Source: QPJE01 sp051747745 (GTDB lineage: Bacteria; Bacillota; Halanaerobiia; Halanaerobiales; Halanaerobiaceae). Taken from it: a stretch of 64,000 nt of DNA. The stretch covers positions 5,335 to 69,334 of the forward strand of contig JBNJGL010000006.1 in NCBI GenBank assembly GCA_051747745.1. Reading direction: 5' to 3'. The translations under genes and the position numbers were made by a program. The notes beneath the pieces were generated by a model, which made no database searches, was not told the DNA's origin, and worked only from the letters and a program-made list of their open reading frames with translations. Position 1 is the stretch's first letter. Every line of letters starts with the position of its first letter. Positions 1-7,289 of this stretch are shown in pieces.

Positions 1-1
1 T

Positions 2-547
2 AAAAGTGGGTCATCAGATATCAGTAGAGAAGAGCTAGATAAAGGTGGGAAAAAGCTGTATAGAACTCTCCATGCCAGCCTCAAAAAGGTTACTGAAGAT
101 GTTGGAGAAAGGCTTAATTTTAATACTGCAATAAGTGCAGTTATGGAGCTGACAAATGAGGTCTATTCATATTTAAATGAAAGAGAAGCAGCAGATATTG
201 ATAAAGCACTTTTAAAAGAAACTGCTGAGAATATTCTTTTAATGCTGGCCCCATTTGCACCATTTATTACAGAAGAGCTCTGGGAAAAGCTGGATAAGGA
301 AAAAAGCATACACCTTATGAGCTGGCCGGAGTATGACAAATCAGCCCTTATAAGAGATGAAATACCAATTGTTATTCAGATTAATGGTAAGGTGAGGGAA
401 AAGATTTCTGTGGATCCAGATATATCTGAGGATGATTTAAAATCTAGAGTGTTAAAGCAAGAAAAAGTTAAATCATATCTTCAGGATAGTGAGCTGATAA
501 AAACAATAGTAATCCCCAAAAAACTTGTCAATCTGGTAATTAAATAG
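2..547 (+). CDS. leuS: leucyl-tRNA synthetase, C-terminal part (cut by window start)
   Basis: The reading frame is open from base 2, so this is the 3' part of a longer gene, about 181 residues. It carries the class Ia anticodon-binding helix region (NTAISAVMELTNEVYSY near the start, then MLAPFAPFITEELW) and the last domain with QINGKVREKI, which matches LeuS (QVNGKLRGKI). The enzyme charges tRNA-Leu in the cytoplasm. The catalytic HIGH and KMSKS regions lie upstream of the window. A rho-independent terminator follows directly, so this is the end of its transcript. Confidence 0.93.
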   Translation, partial: KSGSSDISREELDKGGKKLYRTLHASLKKVTEDVGERLNFNTAISAVMELTNEVYSYLNEREAADIDKALLKETAENILLMLAPFAPFITEELWEKLDKEKSIHLMSWPEYDKSALIRDEIPIVIQINGKVREKISVDPDISEDDLKSRVLKQEKVKSYLQDSELIKTIVIPKKLVNLVIK

Positions 548-566
548 ATTTAATAGATTTGATCTG

Positions 567-611
567 CCCTTCTGAGTAATATATTTATTATTCAGGAGGG
601 TTTTACTATTT
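567..611 (+). terminator. rho-independent terminator after leuS
   Basis: A 14-base arm from 567 (CCCTTCTGAGTAAT) pairs, with a few G-U pairs, with 587-600 (ATTATTCAGGAGGG). TTTTACTATTTT follows. It sits 20 bases after the leuS stop. Confidence 0.85.
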
Positions 612-683
612 TGACTGTAAATAAATTTAATAACTTCTTAAAAAAATAAAAAGGATATTTTAGATTTTTAAAGAAGAAAGATA

Positions 684-711
684 TTGATTAAAGAACTTAT
701 ATTTATATATT
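684..711 (+). promoter_or_regulatory. possible promoter of the ferritin-like gene
   Basis: TTGATT (684-689), 16 bases, then TATATT (706-711), about 45 bases upstream of the start codon at 757. The surroundings are so AT-rich that chance matches are easy. Confidence 0.35.
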
Positions 712-756
712 TAGGATTTTTTGCATAAAATTATAATTTAAGGAAGGAGAAACAAA

Positions 757-954
757 ATGAATAAAGTTTTAGATGGAATTTTAGAAGCTATAGATGACGA
801 AATTGCAGCCCAAAAAAAATATAAGCAGCTAAAAAAACAGACAGATGACGAAAAAGCTCAGGCATTATTTGAACAGCTTATAAAAGATGAGATTAGCCAT
901 GAACAACTATTGCGGTCCCGATATGAAGCTCTAAAAGAATATATGGAAGACTAA
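757..954 (+). CDS. small ferritin-like (rubrerythrin-type) two-helix protein
   Basis: A 65-residue soluble protein with ribosome site AAGGAAGGAG before ATG. It is nearly all helix: helix 1 contains DDEIAAQKKY and helix 2 contains KDEISHEQLL, the E-x-x-H style metal-ligand pattern of rubrerythrins and ferritins. Normal members have four helices in one chain of about 140 residues; this is half of that, so a metal-binding four-helix bundle would have to form by dimerisation. That is inference. A role in iron or oxidative-stress handling is possible. It stands alone between a terminator and the HD-domain gene. Confidence 0.6.
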   Translation: MNKVLDGILEAIDDEIAAQKKYKQLKKQTDDEKAQALFEQLIKDEISHEQLLRSRYEALKEYMED

Positions 955-1159
955 AATATGTAAATTAAAATACTTATTTCTTTTAATATTTTCATCTGAG
1001 ATCACTAATCAGGAGGAAAATATTATTTCCTCTTGCATATATTAAAAAAAATAGATATAATTATTAATAATAGTAATTATTACTGAAATAAATCTAATTA
1101 AAATATATTTTAGATAAATACTAATGAGAATATTATTAAAATCTGAGGAGCTGTAAAAG

Positions 1160-2392
1160 ATGCTGCTGGAAGAAATCTCAACAAAAGATTTCGGAAAACT
1201 ACCTTCCAAAAAGATGAGAATAAGTGACTTATTTTTAACGTTATCCTGGGCCCTTGATATGGGAAAAGCAGAAATTTTAAATCATTCCCGCAGGGTTGCC
1301 TATATATCTTATGAAATTGCAAAAATTTTGGGATTGAGTTCTGAAAAAATTAATGAGGTGGTTCTGGCATCTCTAATCCATGATATTGGAATTGAAGAAA
1401 ATGAAAATAAAAAGATTGCTGATAGTTCTTTTGATCTGGATTCTGATTTTATAGAACTTCACTGTAGAAGTGGTGCAGAACTCACAGATAGAATAAATTT
1501 TCTGCCAGAACTCAGTAAAATCATACTCTGCCACCACAATAACTGGTCTTCAAATAATTTCAATTCTTTGAGTGGAGAACAGATTCCGACTGCCAGCAGA
1601 ATTATTTATCTTGCAGATAGAGTTGAAGCCCTGATAGATAAAAATGAATATATTTTATTTCAGGTTAATTTTATTATAAAAAAAATCAAAAAACACTCCG
1701 GAAGTTTCTTTGATCCAGATATTGTTAATAATTTTATAGAACTGTCTAAAAAGGAATCTTTCTGGTTAAATATATCAAGTGGTGAATACAATAATATTCT
1801 GGCACAGTGGGGTAGAGAAACCAGAAGAGAAATTAATTTAGATGATCTGGAAATCATTGCCAGTGTAATGGCTGATATTATTGATAGAATTAGTCCATTT
1901 ACCTCCAGACACAGCACTGGAGTGGCAGCGATTTCAGCTATGCTTACATACGAACTCGGTTTTGATAAAAAATATCAGAGAGCAGTCACAACAGCAGCTT
2001 TGTTTCATGATCTCGGAAAACTAATTATTCCAGAAGATATAATAGAAAAAAAAGGTCATCTAAATGACAGGGAATATAATCTGATTAAACAGCACTCTTT
2101 TTACACATATCGGTTATTGAATAAAATAAAAGGGATAGGTGATATTCCTGAATGGGCTTCTTATCATCATGAACGACTTGATGGAAGTGGTTATCCTTTT
2201 CATCATAAAGCAGAAGAATTAAATATGGGAAGCAGAATTATTGCAGTTAGTGATGTTTTTCAGGCATTGACTGAAGATAGGCCATATAGAAAAGCTTTTA
2301 CAATAGAGCAGGCTCTGGAAATTGTAGAAGAAATGAAGGTAAATGGTGAACTTGATAAAAGGGTGGTTGAGAGTTTAAAAAATTCTATTTAA
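1160..2392 (+). CDS. tandem HD / HD-GYP domain signalling protein
   Basis: A 410-residue cytoplasmic protein with two HD hydrolase domains and no membrane segment. The first (about residues 25-170) has NHSRRVAYIS, LIHDIGI and CHHNNW but no GYP motif. The second (about 235-400) has RHSTGVAAIS, FHDLGKL and the full HHERLDGSGYP, the signature of HD-GYP cyclic-di-GMP phosphodiesterases. By family it probably hydrolyses c-di-GMP, with the first domain sensory or structural. GAGGAG lies before ATG. It is followed after 32 bases by a STAS gene and may share its transcript, linking cyclic-nucleotide signalling to the partner-switching genes. Confidence 0.85.
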   Translation: MLLEEISTKDFGKLPSKKMRISDLFLTLSWALDMGKAEILNHSRRVAYISYEIAKILGLSSEKINEVVLASLIHDIGIEENENKKIADSSFDLDSDFIELHCRSGAELTDRINFLPELSKIILCHHNNWSSNNFNSLSGEQIPTASRIIYLADRVEALIDKNEYILFQVNFIIKKIKKHSGSFFDPDIVNNFIELSKKESFWLNISSGEYNNILAQWGRETRREINLDDLEIIASVMADIIDRISPFTSRHSTGVAAISAMLTYELGFDKKYQRAVTTAALFHDLGKLIIPEDIIEKKGHLNDREYNLIKQHSFYTYRLLNKIKGIGDIPEWASYHHERLDGSGYPFHHKAEELNMGSRIIAVSDVFQALTEDRPYRKAFTIEQALEIVEEMKVNGELDKRVVESLKNSI

Positions 2393-2424
2393 AGAAAAGT
2401 AAGATAAATTTGGAGGTATACATT

Positions 2425-2736
2425 TTGAAAGCAGAAATAAATATCATAAACGATGTAGAAGTAATTGTTAAACCTTCAGGTAATATTGATTTTTCTAATT
2501 CACAAAAATTAAAAAAAGATCTGCTGGATATATTTGATAATGGTTACAAAAAAGTGAGGATTAATTTTGAAAAAGTTTCTCGTATTGATAGTTCTGCTCT
2601 GGGAAAACTGCTTTTATTTCACAAAAGGTTAAGAGAGAAAAATGGAAAATTAATAATTGAAAATGTAAAAAGTAGTTATGTAAAAAATATGTTTGATGTT
2701 ATTAATTTACATAAAGTTATAGAAATTAAAGATTGA
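2425..2736 (+). CDS. STAS-domain anti-sigma-factor antagonist
   Basis: A 103-residue single STAS domain of the SpoIIAA/RsbV type. The segment RIDSSALGKLL holds the serine that is phosphorylated by the partner kinase in this family. I chose TTG at 2425 because GGAGGT (2412-2417) sits 7 bases upstream; the earlier TTG at 2410 overlaps that site. By family it binds an RsbW-like kinase when unphosphorylated. The likely partners are encoded just downstream (kinase at 4641, phosphatase at 2804). Confidence 0.85.
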   Translation: MKAEINIINDVEVIVKPSGNIDFSNSQKLKKDLLDIFDNGYKKVRINFEKVSRIDSSALGKLLLFHKRLREKNGKLIIENVKSSYVKNMFDVINLHKVIEIKD

Positions 2737-2803
2737 AAGACAGTATCTTGCTGAAAATTACTGCATTTTTTTATTAATTGTTGTGGAGTAGGAGGAATAA
2801 CAG

Positions 2804-4219
2804 TTGTTGAAAGAAAAATTTAATTTAAAAAAACTGTCCATATTACTATCTGTATTTTTAATTTCAGCAGTTATTTTTTATTATATATTCACCTTTAACT
2901 TTATTTATATTATTTTTTTTATTACAGCATCACTAATATTTTTTAATTATTTCTTTGATAACCTATTGAACAGGATTAAAATTTTAAAAGATGAGATAAA
3001 AGAAAAAGATAAAAATATAATTGATTTAGAAGAAAATATAAAAAAGAAATTTAAAAAAGCTAGAGATGTTCATCAGAGAATGCTGCCAAAAAAACTGCCT
3101 GATACCGGGGATATTATTATTAGTACTTATTATCGGCCTGCAGAATACATCGGTGGAGACTATTATAATGTTATGGAGATTGATCATGAATCAATGAGTC
3201 CTTTTTTTGACCAGTATCTGGTTTATTATTTTGATGTTTCCGGACATGGAATCGACAGCACACTCTTATCTATTTTTATTAATGATACAATTGAAAGTTT
3301 TTTAAAACTGCGCCATAATCCTGGTGAAATGATTTCTCCTAAAGAACTTATGAATTATATAGATAATGCTTATCAGGAAGAAGGTTTTCCTGATGACTAT
3401 TTGGTTTGTATATTTTTAGGACTGCTGGATTTGAATAAAAACAGATTAAATTACTGTAGTACAGGGTTTCAGTATCCTATTTTTAAAATTGATGCAGGTA
3501 AAAAGGTAGAAAAAATTAAAACAGGTGGACTTCCGGTATCGTCTGCACTTGCTTTTGTAGATAAAACACTTGAAGAAAAGGAAATGATTATCGATAAAAA
3601 TTCTATGATTTTGCTAACAACTGATGGACTTTTAGAACAGGAGATCAATGGGAAAAGTTATTTTGAAGAGATAGATAAAATTTTAAATTCCTACAGCAGT
3701 TATCCGGCACCTTTAATGAAAGACATCATTTATGCTGATTTTTATAATTTTTCTGCTGAAAGCATGATAAAAGATGATCTCACCTTTTTAATATTAAACA
3801 GGATGGAAAACAAAAGAAAAGAATGGAATTCAGCCAGGTCTGATTTATCAAATAGAACTATTTTAGAAGAAGTATTAAATTTTATGGAAGAAAGCTGTGA
3901 AAACCAGAAGAATTCTTCTTTTGATAAATTAAAGAATATAGTAAAGAGTATTTTATTGAAAGAAAACAATTTTACAGTTTTACAAACTATAAATATAAAG
4001 GCCTACAATAATCCTGAATATTTAATTTTTAGTTTTGAAGATAAAAAAAATAATTTAAACTGGAAGCAGGCTGCTGGAAATAGTTTTGATGAATTTATAA
4101 AGATAAAAAATGAATTTGTTAGAAATGATTTTGAATTCAGAAATAATAAGGTTTACATAAGTTATAATAATTTTTATAATAAAATATATTTTTTTATACC
4201 AAAATTAAAATCTAATTAA
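2804..4219 (+). CDS. membrane-anchored SpoIIE/RsbU-type serine phosphatase
   Basis: A 471-residue protein. Two hydrophobic helices (about residues 10-50) anchor it, a short charged coiled coil follows (50-85), then a PP2C-like SpoIIE domain: VHQRMLPKKLP, RPAEYIGGDYYNV, YFDVSGHGID, STGFQYPIF and LLTTDGLLEQ. The Asp residues in GGDYY and DVSGHG are the metal ligands of the family. Residues after about 340 form an extra C-terminal domain I cannot name. TTG start behind GGAGGA. It should dephosphorylate the STAS proteins on either side. Confidence 0.88.
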   Translation: MLKEKFNLKKLSILLSVFLISAVIFYYIFTFNFIYIIFFITASLIFFNYFFDNLLNRIKILKDEIKEKDKNIIDLEENIKKKFKKARDVHQRMLPKKLPDTGDIIISTYYRPAEYIGGDYYNVMEIDHESMSPFFDQYLVYYFDVSGHGIDSTLLSIFINDTIESFLKLRHNPGEMISPKELMNYIDNAYQEEGFPDDYLVCIFLGLLDLNKNRLNYCSTGFQYPIFKIDAGKKVEKIKTGGLPVSSALAFVDKTLEEKEMIIDKNSMILLTTDGLLEQEINGKSYFEEIDKILNSYSSYPAPLMKDIIYADFYNFSAESMIKDDLTFLILNRMENKRKEWNSARSDLSNRTILEEVLNFMEESCENQKNSSFDKLKNIVKSILLKENNFTVLQTINIKAYNNPEYLIFSFEDKKNNLNWKQAAGNSFDEFIKIKNEFVRNDFEFRNNKVYISYNNFYNKIYFFIPKLKSN

Positions 4220-4244
4220 GAAATTAAAATAGTGAGGTGGCAAA

Positions 4245-4592
4245 ATGAAGGGAAAAAGAGTAGAACTTCTTTTTGAACAGCAAACAGCAGTTTTAAAAAT
4301 TTTTGTAGAAGTTAATTTTGAAAACTCAAATCCTATCAAAGAAAAGTCTAAAGAGCTGATATCTAAGAATAATGTAGAGAATTTAATTATTGACCTCAGT
4401 TCTGTTCCATATCTTGACAGTTCCGGTATTGGATTTGTACTTTCCATTTTCAAATTTATGAGGGATAAAAAAGGTAAATTGATTTTGCTCAATCCCAATG
4501 ACAAAGTTAAGCGGGTATTAGAAGTAACAAAAATTGATACGATAATTAAAATTTTTTATGAAAAAGAAAAGGCAGTTGAAGAATTATCCTAG
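4245..4592 (+). CDS. second STAS-domain anti-sigma-factor antagonist
   Basis: A 115-residue STAS protein with the motif PYLDSSGIGFVLSIF, where the first serine after Asp is the expected phosphorylation site. GAGGTGG lies before ATG. It is distinct in sequence from the STAS protein at 2425, so the cluster has two different substrates for one phosphatase and one kinase. By family knowledge it works by partner switching in the cytoplasm. No sigma factor is encoded nearby, so the final target may be something else, such as the chemoreceptor downstream or a sigma factor elsewhere. Confidence 0.87.
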   Translation: MKGKRVELLFEQQTAVLKIFVEVNFENSNPIKEKSKELISKNNVENLIIDLSSVPYLDSSGIGFVLSIFKFMRDKKGKLILLNPNDKVKRVLEVTKIDTIIKIFYEKEKAVEELS

Positions 4593-4640
4593 CATTTTAT
4601 GCTGATAATTTGTATTTATAAAATTTGAGGTGCGTAGTAT

Positions 4641-5063
4641 ATGGTAAAACCAGCCTTTAAAAAACAGTTTTTAATAGGAGGCAGCACAGAATCAATTTCT
4701 GAAGTAATAGAGAATATTTTGCTGCTGCTTAAAGAAAAAAATCTGCAAATTGAGGATATGGATTTTCGTATTGAACTTGTTCTGCGGGAAATGATTGCAA
4801 ATGCAGTTGAACACGGCTGCGATAAAAATAATGACTTCAGTCAAATTAAAATTAAACTGGAAATTAAAAAAAATCAAATCAGTATCAGTGTAAAGGATCA
4901 GGGAGACGGATTTGAGTGGCAAAAAAGAGATTTGGAGACTCTTCCAATTTTTGCTGAAAATGGCAGAGGTCTTATAATAATAAATAAAACAGCTGATAGA
5001 ATTGAATTTAATGATTGCGGTAATAAAATAAAAGTTCATTTTGATTTTAGTGAAGTAGACTAA
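4641..5063 (+). CDS. RsbW/SpoIIAB-like serine kinase (HATPase_c)
   Basis: A 140-residue GHKL ATPase. The N box is REMIANAVEHG, the G1 box VKDQGDGF and the G2 box NGRGLIII, all in the order of anti-sigma kinases. No histidine-kinase dimerisation domain is present. By family it phosphorylates STAS partners on serine. GAGGTG lies before ATG. It closes the putative STAS-phosphatase-STAS-kinase operon; a stable hairpin follows at 5097. Confidence 0.88.
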   Translation: MVKPAFKKQFLIGGSTESISEVIENILLLLKEKNLQIEDMDFRIELVLREMIANAVEHGCDKNNDFSQIKIKLEIKKNQISISVKDQGDGFEWQKRDLETLPIFAENGRGLIIINKTADRIEFNDCGNKIKVHFDFSEVD

Positions 5064-5096
5064 AAAAAGTGATAGAAGTTATAGTCTGCTAGCAAA

Positions 5097-5133
5097 CCTC
5101 GTGGGCTTGCCCCGAGGAGGGTCAAAATTTTTT
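5097..5133 (+). terminator. hairpin after the partner-switching operon, probable terminator
   Basis: CCTCG (5097-5101), a bulged T, GGG, a CTTG tetraloop, CCC and CGAGG (to 5117) form a strong stem. AAAATTTTTT follows 6 bases later at 5124-5133. The gap before the T-run makes it a less typical terminator. Confidence 0.55.
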
Positions 5134-5200
5134 AAATACTATAATTTAAGACTGATAGTATACTTATTAGATTAAAAATTATTTAATGGGAGGAATAATA

Positions 5201-6886
5201 TTGCTGAAAAAAATAAAAAGTTCAATGTTTGCAAAATTTGTACTGGCTTTCTTGGTAATTATTGTTTTATTTATCATTTCTAGTACAGTTGAATACTACT
5301 ACAGCCATCTTGTTACAAATATTGATGATGAAATTGATGAAATGCAGGAACTTCAGCTGTTTTTAGCAAATCTCGAAATAGATCATCATCTCTGGATGAT
5401 TAGTATTTATGATATGATTGCGGGAGGACCAGCTCCAGAGCTTGGAGACCACACAGAATGCAATCTAGGAAACTGGTATTATAACATGGAACCAGAAGAT
5501 TATTATATTGAGCCATATAGAGCTATGGAAGAACCTCATCAGCATTTACATATGCACGGCCAGGAAGTTGTATCACTTTTTAAGTCCGGCCAGGAAGAAG
5601 AGGCTATTCAGCTGTTTCAGGAAGAAATTAAGCCTGATTTAAATGATGTGCGTCAGAACTTAGGAGAAATTATTGAACTGACTGATCAAGAAGTTAGTTC
5701 AATGATGGAAGAAAGGGAGGCTATTTCTAAAAGAGCTGATACTCTCTTTATTGCAGCAATTATAATTACCACACTTCTGGCAGCACTTATAGCATGGATT
5801 CTTACAAAAACAACAGTAACACCAATTAATAAAATAAGCAGTCAGGCCGAAAAAATTGCAGCTGGTGATTTGACACAAAAAGTGTCCAGTAAAAAAACAG
5901 ACGAAATTGGAAGCCTTGTAGCTTCTTTTAATAAAATGATAGACACTTTGAAAGATTTAATTTCCAGTATCAATGATAATTCTGATGCGGTTGTAACTGC
6001 TGCCGGGGAGCTTAATATTGTTTCTGAAGAGACAGGTAGAAGTTCTGAAGAAATAGCCCACAGTATTACTGAAGTTGCACAGGGCAGTGAAGATATTGGA
6101 AGAGAAATTGCAAATATGAAAAATGCTGCTGTACAGCTCGATAATGAGGGGGAAACTCTAAAAGAAAATGCTGAACAGAGCCTAAAGGTTGCAGATCGTT
6201 CTTCCCAGACAGCCAGTGAGGGTCAAAAAGCTATTCAGGAGGCTATAAATCAGCTTGACACTGTCAGTGAAACAGTTAATTTTGCCACTCAGGCAATTGA
6301 AAAGCTTGGTAAGAGATCCAGAGAAATAGGTGAAATGGTTGATATGATTGAAGGGATATCTTCTCAAACCAATTTACTGGCTCTCAATGCCGCCATTGAG
6401 GCTGCGAGGGCAGGAGAAAAGGGAAGAGGTTTTGCTGTTGTTGCAGAAGAAGTAAGAGAGCTGGCTGAAGAATCTTCTGAAGTAACAACCCAGATTACCA
6501 GTCTGATTGAGGATATACAGTCTGAGACAACTGCTACTGTAAATTCTATGGATACAAATATTGAGGAAGTAGAAAAACAGATTTCTATTATTAATAAAGC
6601 TGGAGATTCTCTAAATAAAATGGTTGAAGCTTCGAATAATACCAGAGATAAAGTTAATGAGATGAAGAAATTTGCCAGTAAACTGGATGATATTATTGAT
6701 ATAATAAATCATTCGGTTGATTCGGTCGGCAGTGCGATAGAAAACAATTCAGCAAGTGCTGAAGAAGTATCAGCTCTGGCAGAAGAACAGAGTGCAACTG
6801 TTGAGCAGATATCTGCTTCTGCAGATGAAATGGAAAATATGGCCCAGCATTTAAAATCACTTATAGAGAAGTTTAAATTAGAATAA
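5201..6886 (+). CDS. methyl-accepting chemotaxis protein with external CZB-like domain
   Basis: A 561-residue chemoreceptor. TM helix 1 is about residues 7-30, TM helix 2 about 180-203, then a HAMP region (KTTVTPINKISSQAEKIAAG) and a signalling domain with the hairpin tip QTNLLALNAAIEAARAGE. The region between the membrane helices has HHLWM, CNLGNWYY and HQHLHMHG, the His/Cys pattern of CZB zinc-binding domains. CZB domains are usually cytoplasmic; here it would face outside. I start at TTG 5201 because GGGAGGA lies just upstream; ATG 5186 would include that site. Confidence 0.9.
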   Translation: MLKKIKSSMFAKFVLAFLVIIVLFIISSTVEYYYSHLVTNIDDEIDEMQELQLFLANLEIDHHLWMISIYDMIAGGPAPELGDHTECNLGNWYYNMEPEDYYIEPYRAMEEPHQHLHMHGQEVVSLFKSGQEEEAIQLFQEEIKPDLNDVRQNLGEIIELTDQEVSSMMEEREAISKRADTLFIAAIIITTLLAALIAWILTKTTVTPINKISSQAEKIAAGDLTQKVSSKKTDEIGSLVASFNKMIDTLKDLISSINDNSDAVVTAAGELNIVSEETGRSSEEIAHSITEVAQGSEDIGREIANMKNAAVQLDNEGETLKENAEQSLKVADRSSQTASEGQKAIQEAINQLDTVSETVNFATQAIEKLGKRSREIGEMVDMIEGISSQTNLLALNAAIEAARAGEKGRGFAVVAEEVRELAEESSEVTTQITSLIEDIQSETTATVNSMDTNIEEVEKQISIINKAGDSLNKMVEASNNTRDKVNEMKKFASKLDDIIDIINHSVDSVGSAIENNSASAEEVSALAEEQSATVEQISASADEMENMAQHLKSLIEKFKLE

Positions 6887-6895
6887 TATGTTTAT

Positions 6896-6964
6896 ACAGC
6901 TCATATTTTGGCTGATATTTATGTTCAATCATAGATATAAAGCTGAGATATGGGCTGTTTTTTT
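6896..6964 (+). terminator. rho-independent terminator after the chemoreceptor gene
   Basis: ACAGCTCATATTTT (6896-6909) pairs with GAGATATGGGCTGT (6945-6958) with some G-U pairs, followed by seven or more T. The loop is long (about 35 bases). Confidence 0.7.
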
Positions 6965-7003
6965 ATTCCTGAGAAAAAGGATAGTATTTTTATCAAATAT
7001 ACG

Positions 7004-7032
7004 TTGACATTGATAATCGTTTTCATTATAAT
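7004..7032 (+). promoter_or_regulatory. consensus promoter with overlapping Fur-like box, feoAB
   Basis: TTGACA (7004-7009), exactly 17 bases, then TATAAT (7027-7032). The spacer holds TGATAATCGTTTTCA (7011-7025), an imperfect 7-1-7 inverted repeat close to the Fur consensus TGATAAT-N-ATTATCA. A bound repressor there would block RNA polymerase. This is the expected arrangement for iron-repressed ferrous uptake genes. Confidence 0.8.
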
Positions 7033-7061
7033 AAATATAGAATACAGCAGGAGGTAAAAAG

Positions 7062-7289
7062 ATGACCCTCGTAGATATTAAACATGGAGAAAAATTTATA
7101 ATAGAAAAAATAAATGATAAAAATACCAGAATGCAGGCACTTCGTTTTGGAATAGGAGAAGGATCTGAAATAGAATGTGCGGGCATTCTTCCTGGAGGAC
7201 CGGTAATTTTAAAGAAAAATCTGCAGGAAATTGCTGTTGGAAGAAAGATGGCAGAAAAAATATCTGTAAAACAGAAGGAAATGTTTTAA
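7062..7289 (+). CDS. feoA: ferrous iron transport protein A
   Basis: A 75-residue SH3-like FeoA domain. It contains the typical pattern ALRFGIGEGSEIEC...GGPVILKKNLQEIAVGRKMAEKI. FeoA is a small cytoplasmic partner needed by the FeoB iron permease. AGGAGGT precedes ATG. The stop codon overlaps the feoB start by one base (TAATG), so the two are translationally coupled. Expression is probably iron-repressed, given the Fur-like box in its promoter. Confidence 0.93.
   Translation: MTLVDIKHGEKFIIEKINDKNTRMQALRFGIGEGSEIECAGILPGGPVILKKNLQEIAVGRKMAEKISVKQKEMF

Noticed and set aside
732..737. TATAAT as the -10 box of the ferritin-like gene
   Set aside because: It lies only a few bases before the ribosome site, which would leave almost no leader; no -35 box fits.
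1011..1034. Terminator after the ferritin-like gene (AGGAGGAAA...TTTCCTCTT)
   Set aside because: The stem is possible but short and AT-rich, with no T-run on either strand.
5079..5144. c-di-GMP-I riboswitch before the chemoreceptor
   Set aside because: GCAAACC is present, but the second conserved part (GACGCAAAGCC and the receptor stem) is missing.
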